From NCBI RefSeq assembly GCF_002135315.1, contig NZ_NEGA01000009.1, positions 62,001 to 126,000 on the forward strand: a stretch of 64,000 nucleotides of DNA. The letters run 5' to 3'. Both the position numbers and the translations under genes were made by a program. Of this stretch, positions 8,891 through 18,337 are shown one piece after another. This DNA comes from Acinetobacter sp. ANC 3903 (GTDB lineage: Bacteria; Pseudomonadota; Gammaproteobacteria; Pseudomonadales; Moraxellaceae). How positions within the stretch are numbered: position 1 is the stretch's first letter; every line of letters begins with the position of its first letter. The notes under the pieces are model-generated. The model did not search any database. It was given only the letters and a program-made list of their open reading frames with translations, and was not told the DNA's origin.

Positions 8891-9853
8891 ATGACCGCAT
8901 TAACCCAGCTTTCACAAGCCATTCATGATGCACCACGCTGGCATCAGGCAGAGCAATTTCAAAACCCGCAGGAAATTAGCATTGAGCCTTTAGCAGATCA
9001 GGCACTGGGTGCAGTGGTATGGGGTTTAGATGCACGTAAAGCCCAAGCAGGTGAAACTATTTACCGTCTAAAACAGGCACTGGCCGAACATCTCATTTTG
9101 ATTTTCAAAAATCAGCATCTGGATGATTTACAGTATTTGGCCTTTGCCAGCTATTTTGGTTCCATTTTCCGCCCAAGTGCAGATAATCCTGTACTTGCCA
9201 CCCAAACAGATACCGGGACACCACCCGATGTCGTTCCTGTTTCCAATGCTGTGGGACAGGGTGATTACACCGGCTATGGTGAACTTTCGCCGCATGCCGA
9301 TCACCAATGGACGCCACAACCTTCTTTTGGTTCATTGCTATATGCCATTGAATTACCAAAGGATGGCGGACAAACATCCTGGTTTAATACCATCAAGGCT
9401 TATGACGCTTTAGAAGAAACAACCAAACAGCATATCGATCAATTACAACTGATTACCTATAACCCCTTTGTACGTCGACAACACCTTAAAGACAATGACA
9501 GTAATGGTTATGGCAGCAGTCCTTTATATCGTTTTAAAGATCAACCGATTATTGGTTATGCCTACCCACATCCACTGGTGCGCACCCATCCTGAGAGTGG
9601 TCGTAAAGCACTTTGGTTAAATACCCATTCCGAGGTGGAACTGGTCAATTATGATGATCAGGCTGGCAGTGAAATGATTGCTTCATTGCGCGAACATCTG
9701 TTAAAACCTGAATTCCGCTATGAACATCAATGGGAACCGGGTGACATTGTATTCTGGGATAACCAGGCCACGCTACACTCTCGTCGTCCCTTCCCATCCG
9801 ATCAGCGCCGTTTACTGAAACGCATCAGTCTGGCAGGCGGTCGACCTTATTAA
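8891..9853 (+). CDS. TauD/TfdA family Fe(II)/2-oxoglutarate dioxygenase
   Basis: A 320-residue cytosolic oxygenase with the family's facial triad: H135 and D137 in SPHADHQW, and the distal histidine H296 in ATLHSRRPF, followed by the 2-oxoglutarate-binding Arg region (RRLLKRISLAG). WEPGDIVFWDN is the usual strand before the distal His. Such enzymes hydroxylate taurine, alkyl sulfates, aryloxyalkanoates and related compounds. The neighbours give no sulfonate transporter, so the substrate is open. It is a single gene with a strong hairpin behind it. Confidence 0.88.
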   Translation: MTALTQLSQAIHDAPRWHQAEQFQNPQEISIEPLADQALGAVVWGLDARKAQAGETIYRLKQALAEHLILIFKNQHLDDLQYLAFASYFGSIFRPSADNPVLATQTDTGTPPDVVPVSNAVGQGDYTGYGELSPHADHQWTPQPSFGSLLYAIELPKDGGQTSWFNTIKAYDALEETTKQHIDQLQLITYNPFVRRQHLKDNDSNGYGSSPLYRFKDQPIIGYAYPHPLVRTHPESGRKALWLNTHSEVELVNYDDQAGSEMIASLREHLLKPEFRYEHQWEPGDIVFWDNQATLHSRRPFPSDQRRLLKRISLAGGRPY

Positions 9854-9910
9854 TCAATGTCATCGATCTGAAATAATAACAATAAACAATACCTCATAAG
9901 ATTACTCCAC

Positions 9911-9982
9911 AGCATCATGGCCACTAGATTTACGAATGCGCAAAATCGTAAATCTAGGTATGGCCATGATGCTGCTTTTTTT
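9911..9982 (+). terminator. Unusually long hairpin with T-run after the dioxygenase gene
   Basis: The left arm 9911-9935 is matched over its full length by the right arm 9946-9973, with only a three-base insertion on the right arm, around a ten-base loop. A run of seven T begins at 9976. It works on paper as a Rho-independent terminator, but a ~25-bp stem is much longer than the 8-13 bp stems of the other terminators here. Confidence 0.65.
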
Positions 9983-10293
9983 ACTGTTCAGCTCTCATAC
10001 ATTGACTGAAAAAGGCTGTTGATTTTAACTGCTGTATCATGGAATGCAGCGATTATTGAGTCTACGATCCTTTCATATCGAACACCAACCCATCAAATCG
10101 TTGATTATTTTCAAGATGGTCATTTTATTTAAATATTTCCAGCTTAAATTAAAAAATAAAAGCCCATCAAAAGTAATCACTTGAAATGGCTTTTTTCATG
10201 CTAGAAATATGTATTGCAGGAAAAATACATAACAAATTAAATCTGGCCTGTTAATCTTGCTCCGGCTAAAACTCAAATATTTTTTGGATCATT
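9983..10293. other. Non-coding stretch upstream of chrA
   Basis: About 310 bases with no plausible gene. A weak hairpin (AAAAGCC...GGCTTTTTT, about 10157-10196) with a T-run resembles a second terminator. The chrA promoter must lie after it, but I cannot assign boxes with confidence. Confidence 0.4.
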
Positions 10294-11517
10294 ATGTTGC
10301 CCTCTGTTCCCATCTTGTCAAATTTCAGTTTATTTAAAATATTTCTTAAATTAGGCTGTACGGCATTTGGCGGCCCAGCAGCTCATCTGGTGTTTTTTTA
10401 TCAGCGTTTTGTGCAACAACTTAAATATCTGGATGAACAGCAATATGCCCACCTCTTGGCCTTGGCACAAATTTTACCCGGGCCCACCAGTAGTCAAATG
10501 GGCATCGCGATTGGCTATCAGCTAAAAGGTTATCCTGGTGCGCTGCTGGCATGGCTCGGCTTTACTTTACCGTCCGCCCTGCTCATGACCCTTGCTGCAA
10601 TGATCGGCATTCAATTTTCCAACTATTTTTCTGCCGATTTTTTTCATGTGATTCAGCTGATTGTGTTTAGTGTGGTGGCATGGGCTTTTTGGCAAATGTT
10701 GACTACTTTTTGTAAATCCAAATGGCAATATTTCTTGATGTTTTTGGCCGGATTACTGGTTTATGTTGTACCGCTAGGAATCAATCAGGTTTTAGCCATC
10801 CTATTCGGGGCATTTGCAGGACTGATTTATCACCATTATTTTCCGCAACAAAATACGCTTAAACCTGTTGCCAAGGAATCAATCACAGCTAAAAAATCTT
10901 TTACTTATCTCTGGCTTATTTTATTTGCCTTACCTTTTGTATTGGTACCCCCATTACAATATTTTTTCCCTAGTCTCTGGTTAGAAACTTTTTCAGGTTT
11001 ATACCGTACCGCATCTTTAGTCTTTGGGGGTGGTCATATTATCTTGCCATTTTTACAGCAAGATTTTGTTGCTACTGGTTTAATCTCGAACCAGCATTTT
11101 GACTTGGGCTATGCTATTGCCCAGCTGATGCCGGGACCATTATTTAGTTTTGCCAGTTATTTAGGTGCATTATTGCCCTTAAGTTCATCTACTGTATTGA
11201 ACGCGGCTTTTGCCACCGTGGTGATTTTTTTACCTTCTTTTTTACTCATATTTGGTGCTTTACCCTACTGGTCACGTTTAATGCAACAGCCACGTTTATT
11301 TCAAGCCTTGGCAGGAATTAATGCCGCAGTGGTTGGCTTGTTATTGTGTCTGGTGGTGCAGATGGGGCAAAAATATTTACTCTCTGGCTTAGATATTGTT
11401 TTTGTTATTGGTGTCATTGCATTACTTAAAAGCAAAATTCCAGTCTGGCTCAGCATTATTGGCAGTTTCTTGGCTTATTATGCGGTGCTGCTTCTCTTGA
11501 ACAATTCTTTTTATTAA
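10294..11517 (+). CDS. chrA: Chromate transporter ChrA
   Basis: A 407-residue membrane protein of the CHR superfamily, which exports chromate. It is the long, two-domain type: the first CHR domain has CTAFGGPAAHLVFF (about 22-35) and LPGPTSSQMGIAIGY, and the second repeats the pattern with VFGGGHIILPFLQQ and LMPGPLFSFASYLGA. A hydrophilic linker near 190-205 (KPVAKESITAKK) separates them. No chrB-type regulator is adjacent. The nearby cysteine-rich metal-binding protein hints at a small metal-resistance patch. Confidence 0.93.
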   Translation: MLPSVPILSNFSLFKIFLKLGCTAFGGPAAHLVFFYQRFVQQLKYLDEQQYAHLLALAQILPGPTSSQMGIAIGYQLKGYPGALLAWLGFTLPSALLMTLAAMIGIQFSNYFSADFFHVIQLIVFSVVAWAFWQMLTTFCKSKWQYFLMFLAGLLVYVVPLGINQVLAILFGAFAGLIYHHYFPQQNTLKPVAKESITAKKSFTYLWLILFALPFVLVPPLQYFFPSLWLETFSGLYRTASLVFGGGHIILPFLQQDFVATGLISNQHFDLGYAIAQLMPGPLFSFASYLGALLPLSSSTVLNAAFATVVIFLPSFLLIFGALPYWSRLMQQPRLFQALAGINAAVVGLLLCLVVQMGQKYLLSGLDIVFVIGVIALLKSKIPVWLSIIGSFLAYYAVLLLLNNSFY

Positions 11518-11728
11518 ACAATTATGTAAACAAGCATGCCTTTTTGGTATTTAGAATTCCAATCACCCATTTTATATCTAGGCAGAATCAATTCTATATT
11601 CTTATCTTGATCTTACTGAAACCAGATACTTTTTACTTTTACTCACTGAATATCCCTAGTGTATTTTCCCATTTCTGCTTAGCGTATTAAAAAATTGCAA
11701 CAACACTATGTGGATAAAGGAGAAAAGG

Positions 11729-12058
11729 ATGAATGAGATCCAGTTTCCGAATTGTGTTCAGGCTTGCATGACTTGCTCCCTAGCCTGTACCCACTGTGCC
11801 AGCTCCTGTTTAAAAGAACAGGAGCTGGAGATGATGCGGGAATGTATACAACGTTGTCTGGACTGTGCGGATATCTGTCAGCTCTGTGCCCGCATGCAAC
11901 AAAAGCAATCTTCTTTTCTAAAAGAAATCTGTGAGCTTTGTGCTCAGGCTTGCGAATATTGTGTAGAAGAATGCAGTCATCATGAGCATGAACATTGTCA
12001 GCAATGTGCTGAAGCCTGCCGCCGTTGTGCTGCTGAGTGCCGAAAGATGGCTACTTAG
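11729..12058 (+). CDS. Cysteine-rich four-helix copper-storage-type protein (DUF326/Csp)
   Basis: A 109-residue protein with 21 cysteines, mostly in CxxxC and CxxC steps (C9, C13, C16, C20, C23, C27, then three more groups of five), plus a His cluster (HHEHEH, 84-89). This pattern lines the core of Csp four-helix bundles that store Cu(I). There is no signal or Tat peptide, so it should be cytosolic (Csp3-like). The start at 11729 is chosen over an in-frame ATG at 11708 because AAAGGAG sits at proper spacing before it. It follows chrA but is probably transcribed separately. Confidence 0.88.
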   Translation: MNEIQFPNCVQACMTCSLACTHCASSCLKEQELEMMRECIQRCLDCADICQLCARMQQKQSSFLKEICELCAQACEYCVEECSHHEHEHCQQCAEACRRCAAECRKMAT

Positions 12059-12111
12059 AATCAGGATATAACCAACAATATCTAGGCATGATGTTTTCCC
12101 TCCCTATAAAC

Positions 12112-12143
12112 AAAAAACCCGCAAGTTTTCACTCACGGGTTTT
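12112..12143. terminator. Bidirectional terminator between the Csp gene and sthA
   Basis: AAAACCCG / CGGGTTTT stem with a 14-base loop between convergent genes. On the minus strand it is followed by T6. Confidence 0.75.
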
Positions 12144-12164
12144 CTATCTAAAATTTATAAAATC

Positions 12165-13580
12165 TTAGAACAAACGGTTCATACCATTCAATGTCGCTAC
12201 ACGGTACGCTTCCGCCATGGTCGGATAGTTGAACGTGGTTTCCACAAAATACTTGATGGTATTGTTTGGACTGTTCATCACGGCTTGACCAATGTGGATA
12301 ATTTCCGAAGCATTATTACCAAAACAATGCACACCTAAAATTTCCAGAGTGTCACGGTGGAATAAAATTTTCAATTCACCCACGGTGTCACCGGTAATTT
12401 GTGCACGCGCCAAATGACGGAAAGATGCCTGCCCAACTTCATAAGGAATTTTTTCTTCAGTCAACTGCTGTTCAGTCTTACCAATTGAAGAAATTTCCGG
12501 AATGGTATAAATACCTGTCGGAATATCCGTTACAGGTTTAACATTCTCTTCACCACTCATGTTTGAACCAGCGCAACGACCCTGGTCATAGGCGGCAGAA
12601 GCCAATGATGGCCAGCCAATCACGTCACCGGCAGCGTAGATATTTTCCACTTCAGTCTGGTACTGATCATTCACTGTGAGCTGACCACGACTGTTTGGTG
12701 TAATACCCACATTTTCCAGACCTAAACCGTCAGTATTTCCCGAACGTCCATTACACCACAAAATGGCATCGGCTTTAATTTTCTTGCCACTTTGTAAATA
12801 CATCACCACATGATCATCAAATGTTTCCAGATGATCTAGTTGTTCATTATGACGAATCAATACACCCTGCTCACGTAAACGGTAAGACAAGGCATCAGAA
12901 ATTTCATCATCCAGGTAGCTGAGCAATTTAGGCTGGGTATTGATCAAATCGACTTTATGGTCCAGACCAATGAAAATGGATGCATATTCACAACCAATTA
13001 CACCAGCACCGTAAATAATGATTTTTTGGATGGAGAAATCCAGATCCAGAATTTTGTCTGAATCAAAGACACGTGGATGATTAAAATCAAGCGCCGCTGG
13101 ACGGTATGGACGTGAACCCGTCGCAATCACCAATTGCTGAAAAACGATCGTTTCTGTTACGCCTTCAGGGCTGAATATCAATACAGTATTTTTATCTTGG
13201 ATGTACGCACGACCGTGATAAATATCAATTTTATTGCGGTCATAGAAACGGGAATGCGTTTCAACCTGTTGTTGAATTACTTTATGTGCATTACGCAGCA
13301 CCTGTTTCATGGTGAACTGTTTCCAGTCGCCCACTTTTTGGAACATCGGGTCACGCTGGTAACGCAAAATGCTTGATACGGTCTGACGCAATGCTTTACT
13401 TGGAATGGTTCCTACATGTGTACAGTTACCACCTAACTGTTCACGCACATCAATAATTGCAACACGCTTGCCAGATTTGGCAAGTTTCATTGCCGCGCCT
13501 TCACCCGCAGGGCCTGAACCGAGAACTACCGCATCGTACTTGACGAAAGTTCCACTAACGACCTCTTTCTTACGTGGCAT
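12165..13580 (-). CDS. sthA: Soluble pyridine nucleotide transhydrogenase
   Basis: SthA is a cytosolic FAD enzyme that moves hydride between NADPH and NAD+. The 471-residue product has the FAD motif GSGPAGEG (21-28) and a second dinucleotide fold ([16 protein letters not shown]). In the region equivalent to the redox disulfide it has [15 protein letters not shown] with only one cysteine (C53). Loss of the second cysteine distinguishes SthA from lipoamide dehydrogenase and glutathione reductase. The C-terminal dimerisation domain is complete. It is divergent from lipA. Confidence 0.95.
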   Translation of the reverse strand: MPRKKEVVSGTFVKYDAVVLGSGPAGEGAAMKLAKSGKRVAIIDVREQLGGNCTHVGTIPSKALRQTVSSILRYQRDPMFQKVGDWKQFTMKQVLRNAHKVIQQQVETHSRFYDRNKIDIYHGRAYIQDKNTVLIFSPEGVTETIVFQQLVIATGSRPYRPAALDFNHPRVFDSDKILDLDFSIQKIIIYGAGVIGCEYASIFIGLDHKVDLINTQPKLLSYLDDEISDALSYRLREQGVLIRHNEQLDHLETFDDHVVMYLQSGKKIKADAILWCNGRSGNTDGLGLENVGITPNSRGQLTVNDQYQTEVENIYAAGDVIGWPSLASAAYDQGRCAGSNMSGEENVKPVTDIPTGIYTIPEISSIGKTEQQLTEEKIPYEVGQASFRHLARAQITGDTVGELKILFHRDTLEILGVHCFGNNASEIIHIGQAVMNSPNNTIKYFVETTFNYPTMAEAYRVATLNGMNRLF

Positions 13581-13788
13581 TCAACGCTCCTATATTTAAT
13601 CCTGATCTATCTTCATTATATTATGACGTAATTAGTAGCAATTTGCTGTATTTACCTCACATATATTAAGTGATGACTACATTTATTAAATGAATATCGT
13701 TTTTACCCCATTTAGATTCAAGTCCGTTATAATAAAACCACTAATATATCTAGTATCTCCCCCGTCAAAAACAGTGGAAAAGTTGAAT

Positions 13789-14802
13789 ATGTCTGAAAAC
13801 CGTAAACCTGAACAGGGTGTCAAACTTCGTGGCGCAGAGAAGGTCGCTCGTATTCCTGTAAAAGTTGTACCTACGGTTGAAACGCCACGTAAACCGGATT
13901 GGATTCGTGTGAAAATGGCGGCTCCAGATGAAGTTCAACGCATCAAAACCACCTTACGTGCACAAAAACTACATACCGTATGTGAAGAAGCTGCCTGTCC
14001 GAACTTGCCTGAATGTTTTGGTGGCGGTACGGCAACCTTTATGATTATGGGTGATATCTGTACCCGTCGCTGCCCTTTCTGCGACGTGGCACATGGCCGT
14101 CCTAATGCACTTGACCCTGACGAACCACGTCATATGGCAGAAACCATCGCTAACTTAGGTTTAAAATATGCCGTGATTACTTCAGTTGACCGTGATGACT
14201 TAAGAGATGGCGGCGCCCAGCATTTCGTGGAGTGTATTAAAGAAGCTCGCAGCTTAAGCCCAAAAACATTATTAGAAATTCTAGTTCCAGATTTCCGTGG
14301 CCGTATGGATGTGGCACTTCGCATTATGACCGAATGCCCACCAGACGTTTTTAACCACAATATTGAAACTGTGCCGCGTTTATACAAAGCCATGCGTCCA
14401 GGTTCAGATTACCAGCACTCTTTAAACCTGCTGAAAATGTTTAAAGAATACTGCCCGGATGTTCCAACCAAATGTGGCTTGATGGTCGGTATTGGTGAAA
14501 CTGAAGAAGAAGTAATTGCACTGCTGGATGACTTACATGCACATGGCGTGGACTATGTGACCATTGGCCAGTATTTGCAACCTTCTAAAGAACATGCACC
14601 GATTGACCGCTTTGTAACACCTGAAGAATTCGAACGTTACACCGCACATGGCCAAAAACTCGGCTTCAAAAATATTTGGGCTGCACCGATGGTACGTTCA
14701 AGCTACTTTGCAGACCGTCAATACTACGGCGAACCTGTACCAGCAGTACGCCGTAAAACTGATCCAGCGAAAAAAATCGCGGTTCAAACTATCGAGGCTT
14801 GA
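13789..14802 (+). CDS. lipA: Lipoyl synthase
   Basis: LipA is the radical-SAM enzyme that inserts two sulfurs into octanoyl-carrier domains of 2-oxoacid dehydrogenases. From the ATG at 13789 ([10 protein letters not shown]) the protein has 337 residues. It holds the auxiliary-cluster cysteines C65, C70, C76 ([12 protein letters not shown]), the SAM-cluster motif C91-C95-C98 (CTRRCPFC), and the C-terminal RSSY. An in-frame ATG at 13690 would add 33 residues unlike the family, so the internal start is preferred. lipB is not adjacent. Confidence 0.96.
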   Translation: MSENRKPEQGVKLRGAEKVARIPVKVVPTVETPRKPDWIRVKMAAPDEVQRIKTTLRAQKLHTVCEEAACPNLPECFGGGTATFMIMGDICTRRCPFCDVAHGRPNALDPDEPRHMAETIANLGLKYAVITSVDRDDLRDGGAQHFVECIKEARSLSPKTLLEILVPDFRGRMDVALRIMTECPPDVFNHNIETVPRLYKAMRPGSDYQHSLNLLKMFKEYCPDVPTKCGLMVGIGETEEEVIALLDDLHAHGVDYVTIGQYLQPSKEHAPIDRFVTPEEFERYTAHGQKLGFKNIWAAPMVRSSYFADRQYYGEPVPAVRRKTDPAKKIAVQTIEA

Positions 14803-14836
14803 TCTTAAGTCCCGTTTAAAAAATGTCTGTTTGATC

Positions 14837-14870
14837 AATGCCAATCTCTGTAAAGAAGATTGGCATTTTT
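14837..14870 (+). terminator. lipA: lipA terminator
   Basis: TGCCAATCT / AGATTGGCA with a nine-base loop followed by TTTTT, about 35 bases past the lipA stop. Confidence 0.85.
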
Positions 14871-14907
14871 AGTTTTGATCTTAAAAAGATTGTAAAGCAT
14901 AGACATA

Positions 14908-14937
14908 AAAAATCCCCTATTCAAATAAAGGATTTTT
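14908..14937 (-). terminator. Terminator of the lepA-to-miaE gene run
   Basis: AAAAATCC / GGATTTTT stem immediately downstream of miaE. A T-run follows on the minus strand. Confidence 0.7.
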
Positions 14938-14952
14938 AAAACAGAAAAACCA

Positions 14953-15606
14953 TTAAGCCGCTTTATTAGGTACACCGCTATGAAAGCGGAATAAATCATC
15001 CGGACTTAAAATCAGGTTTTTTTCAACTTCACGAAAGTGTGCGATACGCTGCTGAATATCTTCTTTAGGATTTTTTAACTTCGAGGTTTGAGCAACATCC
15101 AATGCCAAAGCCAAATAATCCTCAAAATGTCGCGATTCAGACTTCAGCAAATAGCGGTAGTATTTACCCAAATCTTCATCCACAAGCGGCGCAAGCGCAT
15201 AAAAACGCTCACATGAGCGTGCTTCAACAAAAGCACCAATAATCATAATGTCGATTAAAGCTTCAGGCTCATACGTGCGTACTTCTTTACGCAAGCCACC
15301 TGCATAACGACCGGCACTAATCGATTGCCACTCCTGACCGCGCTTGGTCATCAGTTCAAGTACTTGTTCATAGTGCAGCATTTCTTCACGCACCAACTGT
15401 GCCAACTTGACCTGTAAATCGGTAAAGAAGGTGTAGCGAAACATCAGGTTCATGGCCGTACCTGCTGCTTTTTTTTCACAATTGGCATGATCTTGCATGA
15501 GCAACTCAAGGTTATTCATGGCTTCATCTAACCATGCTTTTGGCGTTTCACATCCCAAGAAGCCCAAAACGGGCTTCATAAGATCATCATAATTTATTAA
15601 CGACAT
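14953..15606 (-). CDS. miaE: tRNA-(ms2io6A)-hydroxylase
   Basis: MiaE is a ferritin-like di-iron monooxygenase that hydroxylates the isopentenyl group of ms2i6A37 in tRNA. The 217-residue protein shows the four-helix carboxylate/histidine ligand pattern: ELLMQDHANCEKKAAG, EEMLHYEQVLELM, IGAFVEARSCERF and SESRHFEDYLALA. Length is usual for the family. It is the last gene of the minus-strand run, 12 bases from pdxJ. Confidence 0.93.
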   Translation of the reverse strand: MSLINYDDLMKPVLGFLGCETPKAWLDEAMNNLELLMQDHANCEKKAAGTAMNLMFRYTFFTDLQVKLAQLVREEMLHYEQVLELMTKRGQEWQSISAGRYAGGLRKEVRTYEPEALIDIMIIGAFVEARSCERFYALAPLVDEDLGKYYRYLLKSESRHFEDYLALALDVAQTSKLKNPKEDIQQRIAHFREVEKNLILSPDDLFRFHSGVPNKAA

Positions 15607-15618
15607 AATTCTAAAAAC

Positions 15619-16344
15619 TTATCTTGCTGATTTAATGACAGCTTTCATTTGTTGAACGGCTTGGGCCAAACCGATAAAAACAGCATCCGCAATAATGGAA
15701 TGGCCAATATTGAGTTCATGAATTTGAGGAATGGCAGCAATAGGTGTGACATTTTCAAGGTTTAAACCATGTCCTGCATTGACCACTAAACCTTTAGACG
15801 CCGCATATTCTGCACCTTTGACAATGCGTTCTAATTCATGCTGCTGAGCTTCTTCAGTTTCGGCATCGGCATAGGCACCTGTATGTAACTCAATGGTTGG
15901 AGCACCACACGCTACCGCAGCATCAATCTGGGCCAAATCAGCATCAATAAACAACGAAACATCACAACCAATGGCAGACAGGGCCTGGGTCGCGGCTTTG
16001 ACATCTTCAAAATGGCCGACTACATCCAGACCACCTTCAGTGGTCACTTCCTGACGTTTTTCTGGCACAAAACAGACATGATGCGGCTGGATTTCCTTGG
16101 CAAATTCAACCATTTCAGGGGTTACTGCCATTTCCAGATTCATGTGCGTTTTTAGTACTGGACGCATGCGGCGGACATCGTCATCTTGAATATGGCGACG
16201 GTCTTCACGTAAATGCAGGGTAATGCCTTCTGCACCCGCCTGTTCACACATCAGTGCAGCATTCACCGGGTCTGGATAAGTGGTTCCGCGCGCCTGTCGC
16301 AATGTCGCCACATGGTCAATATTTACACCAAGCAATGCAGCCAT
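15619..16344 (-). CDS. pdxJ: Pyridoxine 5'-phosphate synthase
   Basis: PdxJ closes the pyridine ring of vitamin B6 from 1-deoxyxylulose 5-phosphate and 3-amino-2-oxopropyl phosphate. The 241-residue TIM-barrel has the N-terminal [21 protein letters not shown], the [18 protein letters not shown] loop, the catalytic Glu/His stretch [10 protein letters not shown] and the phosphate-binding NAGHGLN. It follows recO by 25 bases, the arrangement common in gammaproteobacteria. Confidence 0.97.
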   Translation of the reverse strand: MAALLGVNIDHVATLRQARGTTYPDPVNAALMCEQAGAEGITLHLREDRRHIQDDDVRRMRPVLKTHMNLEMAVTPEMVEFAKEIQPHHVCFVPEKRQEVTTEGGLDVVGHFEDVKAATQALSAIGCDVSLFIDADLAQIDAAVACGAPTIELHTGAYADAETEEAQQHELERIVKGAEYAASKGLVVNAGHGLNLENVTPIAAIPQIHELNIGHSIIADAVFIGLAQAVQQMKAVIKSAR

Positions 16345-16369
16345 AACAATTTCCTAACTAGGTTCTAAA

Positions 16370-17074
16370 TTAAGATTGAGTATTTTGAATCCACAATTGA
16401 CGGCTTTTCAGCGGTCGGTCTCCCAAAAGAGAGGTGATCATTTGCCGATACAGTTGTGACAATAATTGTAACTGCTCAGGATTAAAATCCCTACCTTTTT
16501 CATATTCACGCATCGAGAGAATTTGCTGTCCCAATAAAGTCGAGCGTGATTGTTGTGCGGTGGCAATAAAACCATCGTTAAGTTGGAATATATAATGCTG
16601 GTTTTCCTGAATTTCCTGTTGATGCGCATCCACTGTAAAATCCAGTGCGTAGCCTAACTCTTCCAGCAGGACATGTTCAAACTGTCGCAAAATTTGCCTT
16701 AAATAAAGATTGGGCTGTTGATGCTGTGCCAATTGCTGAAGCTGTTGTAAAGTTTGATGATATTGTACAAAGGTTTGCGGCATTTCTACTTCGACCGGAC
16801 ATAACCGAAGGATAATTTCATTCAAATAGAAGCCAGAAAAGAAGGCATCTCCAAAGAAAAAAACCGGCTGATTGACAATTTCCAGCTTGGTAAAATTTTT
16901 AAGATCAGATTTACCCGAAGCTTGCAAGCAAATGGGTTGATATTGCGGAGGTGGAGTTTGCCTTAAGATTCCATCAACGCGGCCATACTCTTTGGTAAAC
17001 AGATGCACAATGTGACTGCGCTCCCGGTATTTACGATGATGGATTAAATAACCATGCAAGAGTTCATTGCGCAT
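16370..17074 (-). CDS. recO: DNA repair protein RecO
   Basis: RecO loads RecA on SSB-coated DNA in the RecFOR pathway. The 234-residue protein has the N-terminal OB-fold start (LLHGYLIHHRKYRERSHIVHLFTKEYGRV) and the typical low-conservation helical C-terminal domain with GYALDF. The cysteines that form a zinc finger in some RecO proteins are missing, as in many gammaproteobacterial members. It sits between a small lipoprotein gene and pdxJ. Confidence 0.92.
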   Translation of the reverse strand: MRNELLHGYLIHHRKYRERSHIVHLFTKEYGRVDGILRQTPPPQYQPICLQASGKSDLKNFTKLEIVNQPVFFFGDAFFSGFYLNEIILRLCPVEVEMPQTFVQYHQTLQQLQQLAQHQQPNLYLRQILRQFEHVLLEELGYALDFTVDAHQQEIQENQHYIFQLNDGFIATAQQSRSTLLGQQILSMREYEKGRDFNPEQLQLLSQLYRQMITSLLGDRPLKSRQLWIQNTQS

Positions 17075-17086
17075 GACAAATTAAAT

Positions 17087-17284
17087 CTAGTCTTTGTTCT
17101 TTTTTTTATCAGTATCACTTTCTTCATCATCCCCATCTGGAATGATTGCCCCCACAACGGCAGCGGTACCTTTGACTACGCCTTTAGTGGTTTTATAAGC
17201 CACTTTGACAGGAACTGTGACAATCTTGTAAATACATCCTTGCAAAAACATTATACACGCTACAACAGCCAGTACTTTAATCAT
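17087..17284 (-). CDS. Small lipoprotein (NF038104-type)
   Basis: A ~65-residue precursor starting MIKVLAVVACIMFLQGC. The lipobox LQGC places the lipidated Cys near residue 17, leaving a mature part of about 50 residues with an Ala/Val/Gly-rich middle (KGVVKGTAAVVGAI) and a highly charged tail (DGDDEESDTDKKKNKD). An in-frame start at 17299 would add five residues. It lies between era and recO with gaps of 9 and 12 bases, so it is surely co-transcribed. Function is unknown. Confidence 0.75.
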   Translation of the reverse strand: MIKVLAVVACIMFLQGCIYKIVTVPVKVAYKTTKGVVKGTAAVVGAIIPDGDDEESDTDKKKNKD

Positions 17285-17308
17285 CACCGTTCCTTTCAAA
17301 GTTAAAAG

Positions 17309-18337
17309 CTAGATATCGCTATAACCTAAACTTTTTAATGCTCGTTCATCATCAGACCAGCCACCTTTGACTTTCACCCAAAGCGTCAGCATGATTTTCT
17401 GTTCGAACATTTTTTCCATATCGGCACGCGCATCCATCCCGATTTTCTTCAATTTTGAACCTTTTTCACCAATCACAATCGCCTTTTGCCCTGGACGATC
17501 AACAAAAATAGTCGCATCGATATAGGTACAGGCTGCTTTCGGACGACCAGTTTTCGCATTAATGGTCGCTTCTTCAGTCTTGAATGACTCAATTTGCACA
17601 GTCAAATCATAAGGCAACTCTTCACCTAACTGACGCATGATTTTTTCACGAATTACTTCAGAAGCCAGGAATCGTTCTGAACGGTCAGTAATTTGATCCA
17701 GTGAATAAAGTGGCGGCTGGAACGGCAGATATTTTTCAATGGTATTACGCAAATGCTCAAGGTTGGCACCACGTAAAGCCGATACAGGAACAATCTCAGC
17801 AAAGTTCATCAGCTTGGCACGTTCCTGAATTAATGGAAGCGCCTGATTTTTGTTCTCAAAAGTATCCAGCTTATTGATGACCAGGATCACCGGCATTTCA
17901 GCATTTTTCAGCTTTTCCAAAACTAGTTCATCATTTTGGGTCCACTTTTGCGCATCCACCACAAACAGTACCAGATTGACGTCTCGTAGTGCCGAATGTG
18001 CAGCACGGTTCATCATTTTATTGATGGCACGGACTTCTTTCTTATGCATCCCCGGCGTATCTACGAATACAGCCTGAGATTTTTCACGGCTATCAATCCC
18101 GACAATCTTATGACGCGTGGTTTGTGGTTTACGTGAAGTGATTGAAAGTTTTTGACCCAGCAAATGGTTCATCAATGTAGATTTACCCACATTCGGGCGT
18201 CCAACAATAGCGACAAAACCACTTTTAAAATCAGAAGGAATAGTGGTTCCTTGTGCACTAAAGAATTGATTAATTAAATCGTTACCGCTCTCTTGCGGCT
18301 CGTGATCAGCATCGATGTGATCGGAATGAGTAGTCAT
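17309..18337 (-). CDS. era: GTPase Era
   Basis: Era is an essential GTPase that binds the 3' end of 16S rRNA during 30S assembly. The 342-residue protein has G1 GRPNVGKS (46-53), a G3 DTPG, G4 NKLD, G5 SALRG, and the C-terminal KH domain (EKIMRQLGEELPYDL, IVIGEKGSKLKKIG). About 40 extra acidic N-terminal residues precede the usual start of the fold. Its start overlaps the rnc stop by one base (TAATG), so translation is coupled. Confidence 0.97.
   Translation of the reverse strand: MTTHSDHIDADHEPQESGNDLINQFFSAQGTTIPSDFKSGFVAIVGRPNVGKSTLMNHLLGQKLSITSRKPQTTRHKIVGIDSREKSQAVFVDTPGMHKKEVRAINKMMNRAAHSALRDVNLVLFVVDAQKWTQNDELVLEKLKNAEMPVILVINKLDTFENKNQALPLIQERAKLMNFAEIVPVSALRGANLEHLRNTIEKYLPFQPPLYSLDQITDRSERFLASEVIREKIMRQLGEELPYDLTVQIESFKTEEATINAKTGRPKAACTYIDATIFVDRPGQKAIVIGEKGSKLKKIGMDARADMEKMFEQKIMLTLWVKVKGGWSDDERALKSLGYSDI

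Noticed and set aside
9911..9973. Possible integron attC site.
   Set aside because: The palindrome is nearly perfect and lacks the core-site heptamer and the unpaired bases typical of attC. The T-run supports a terminator.
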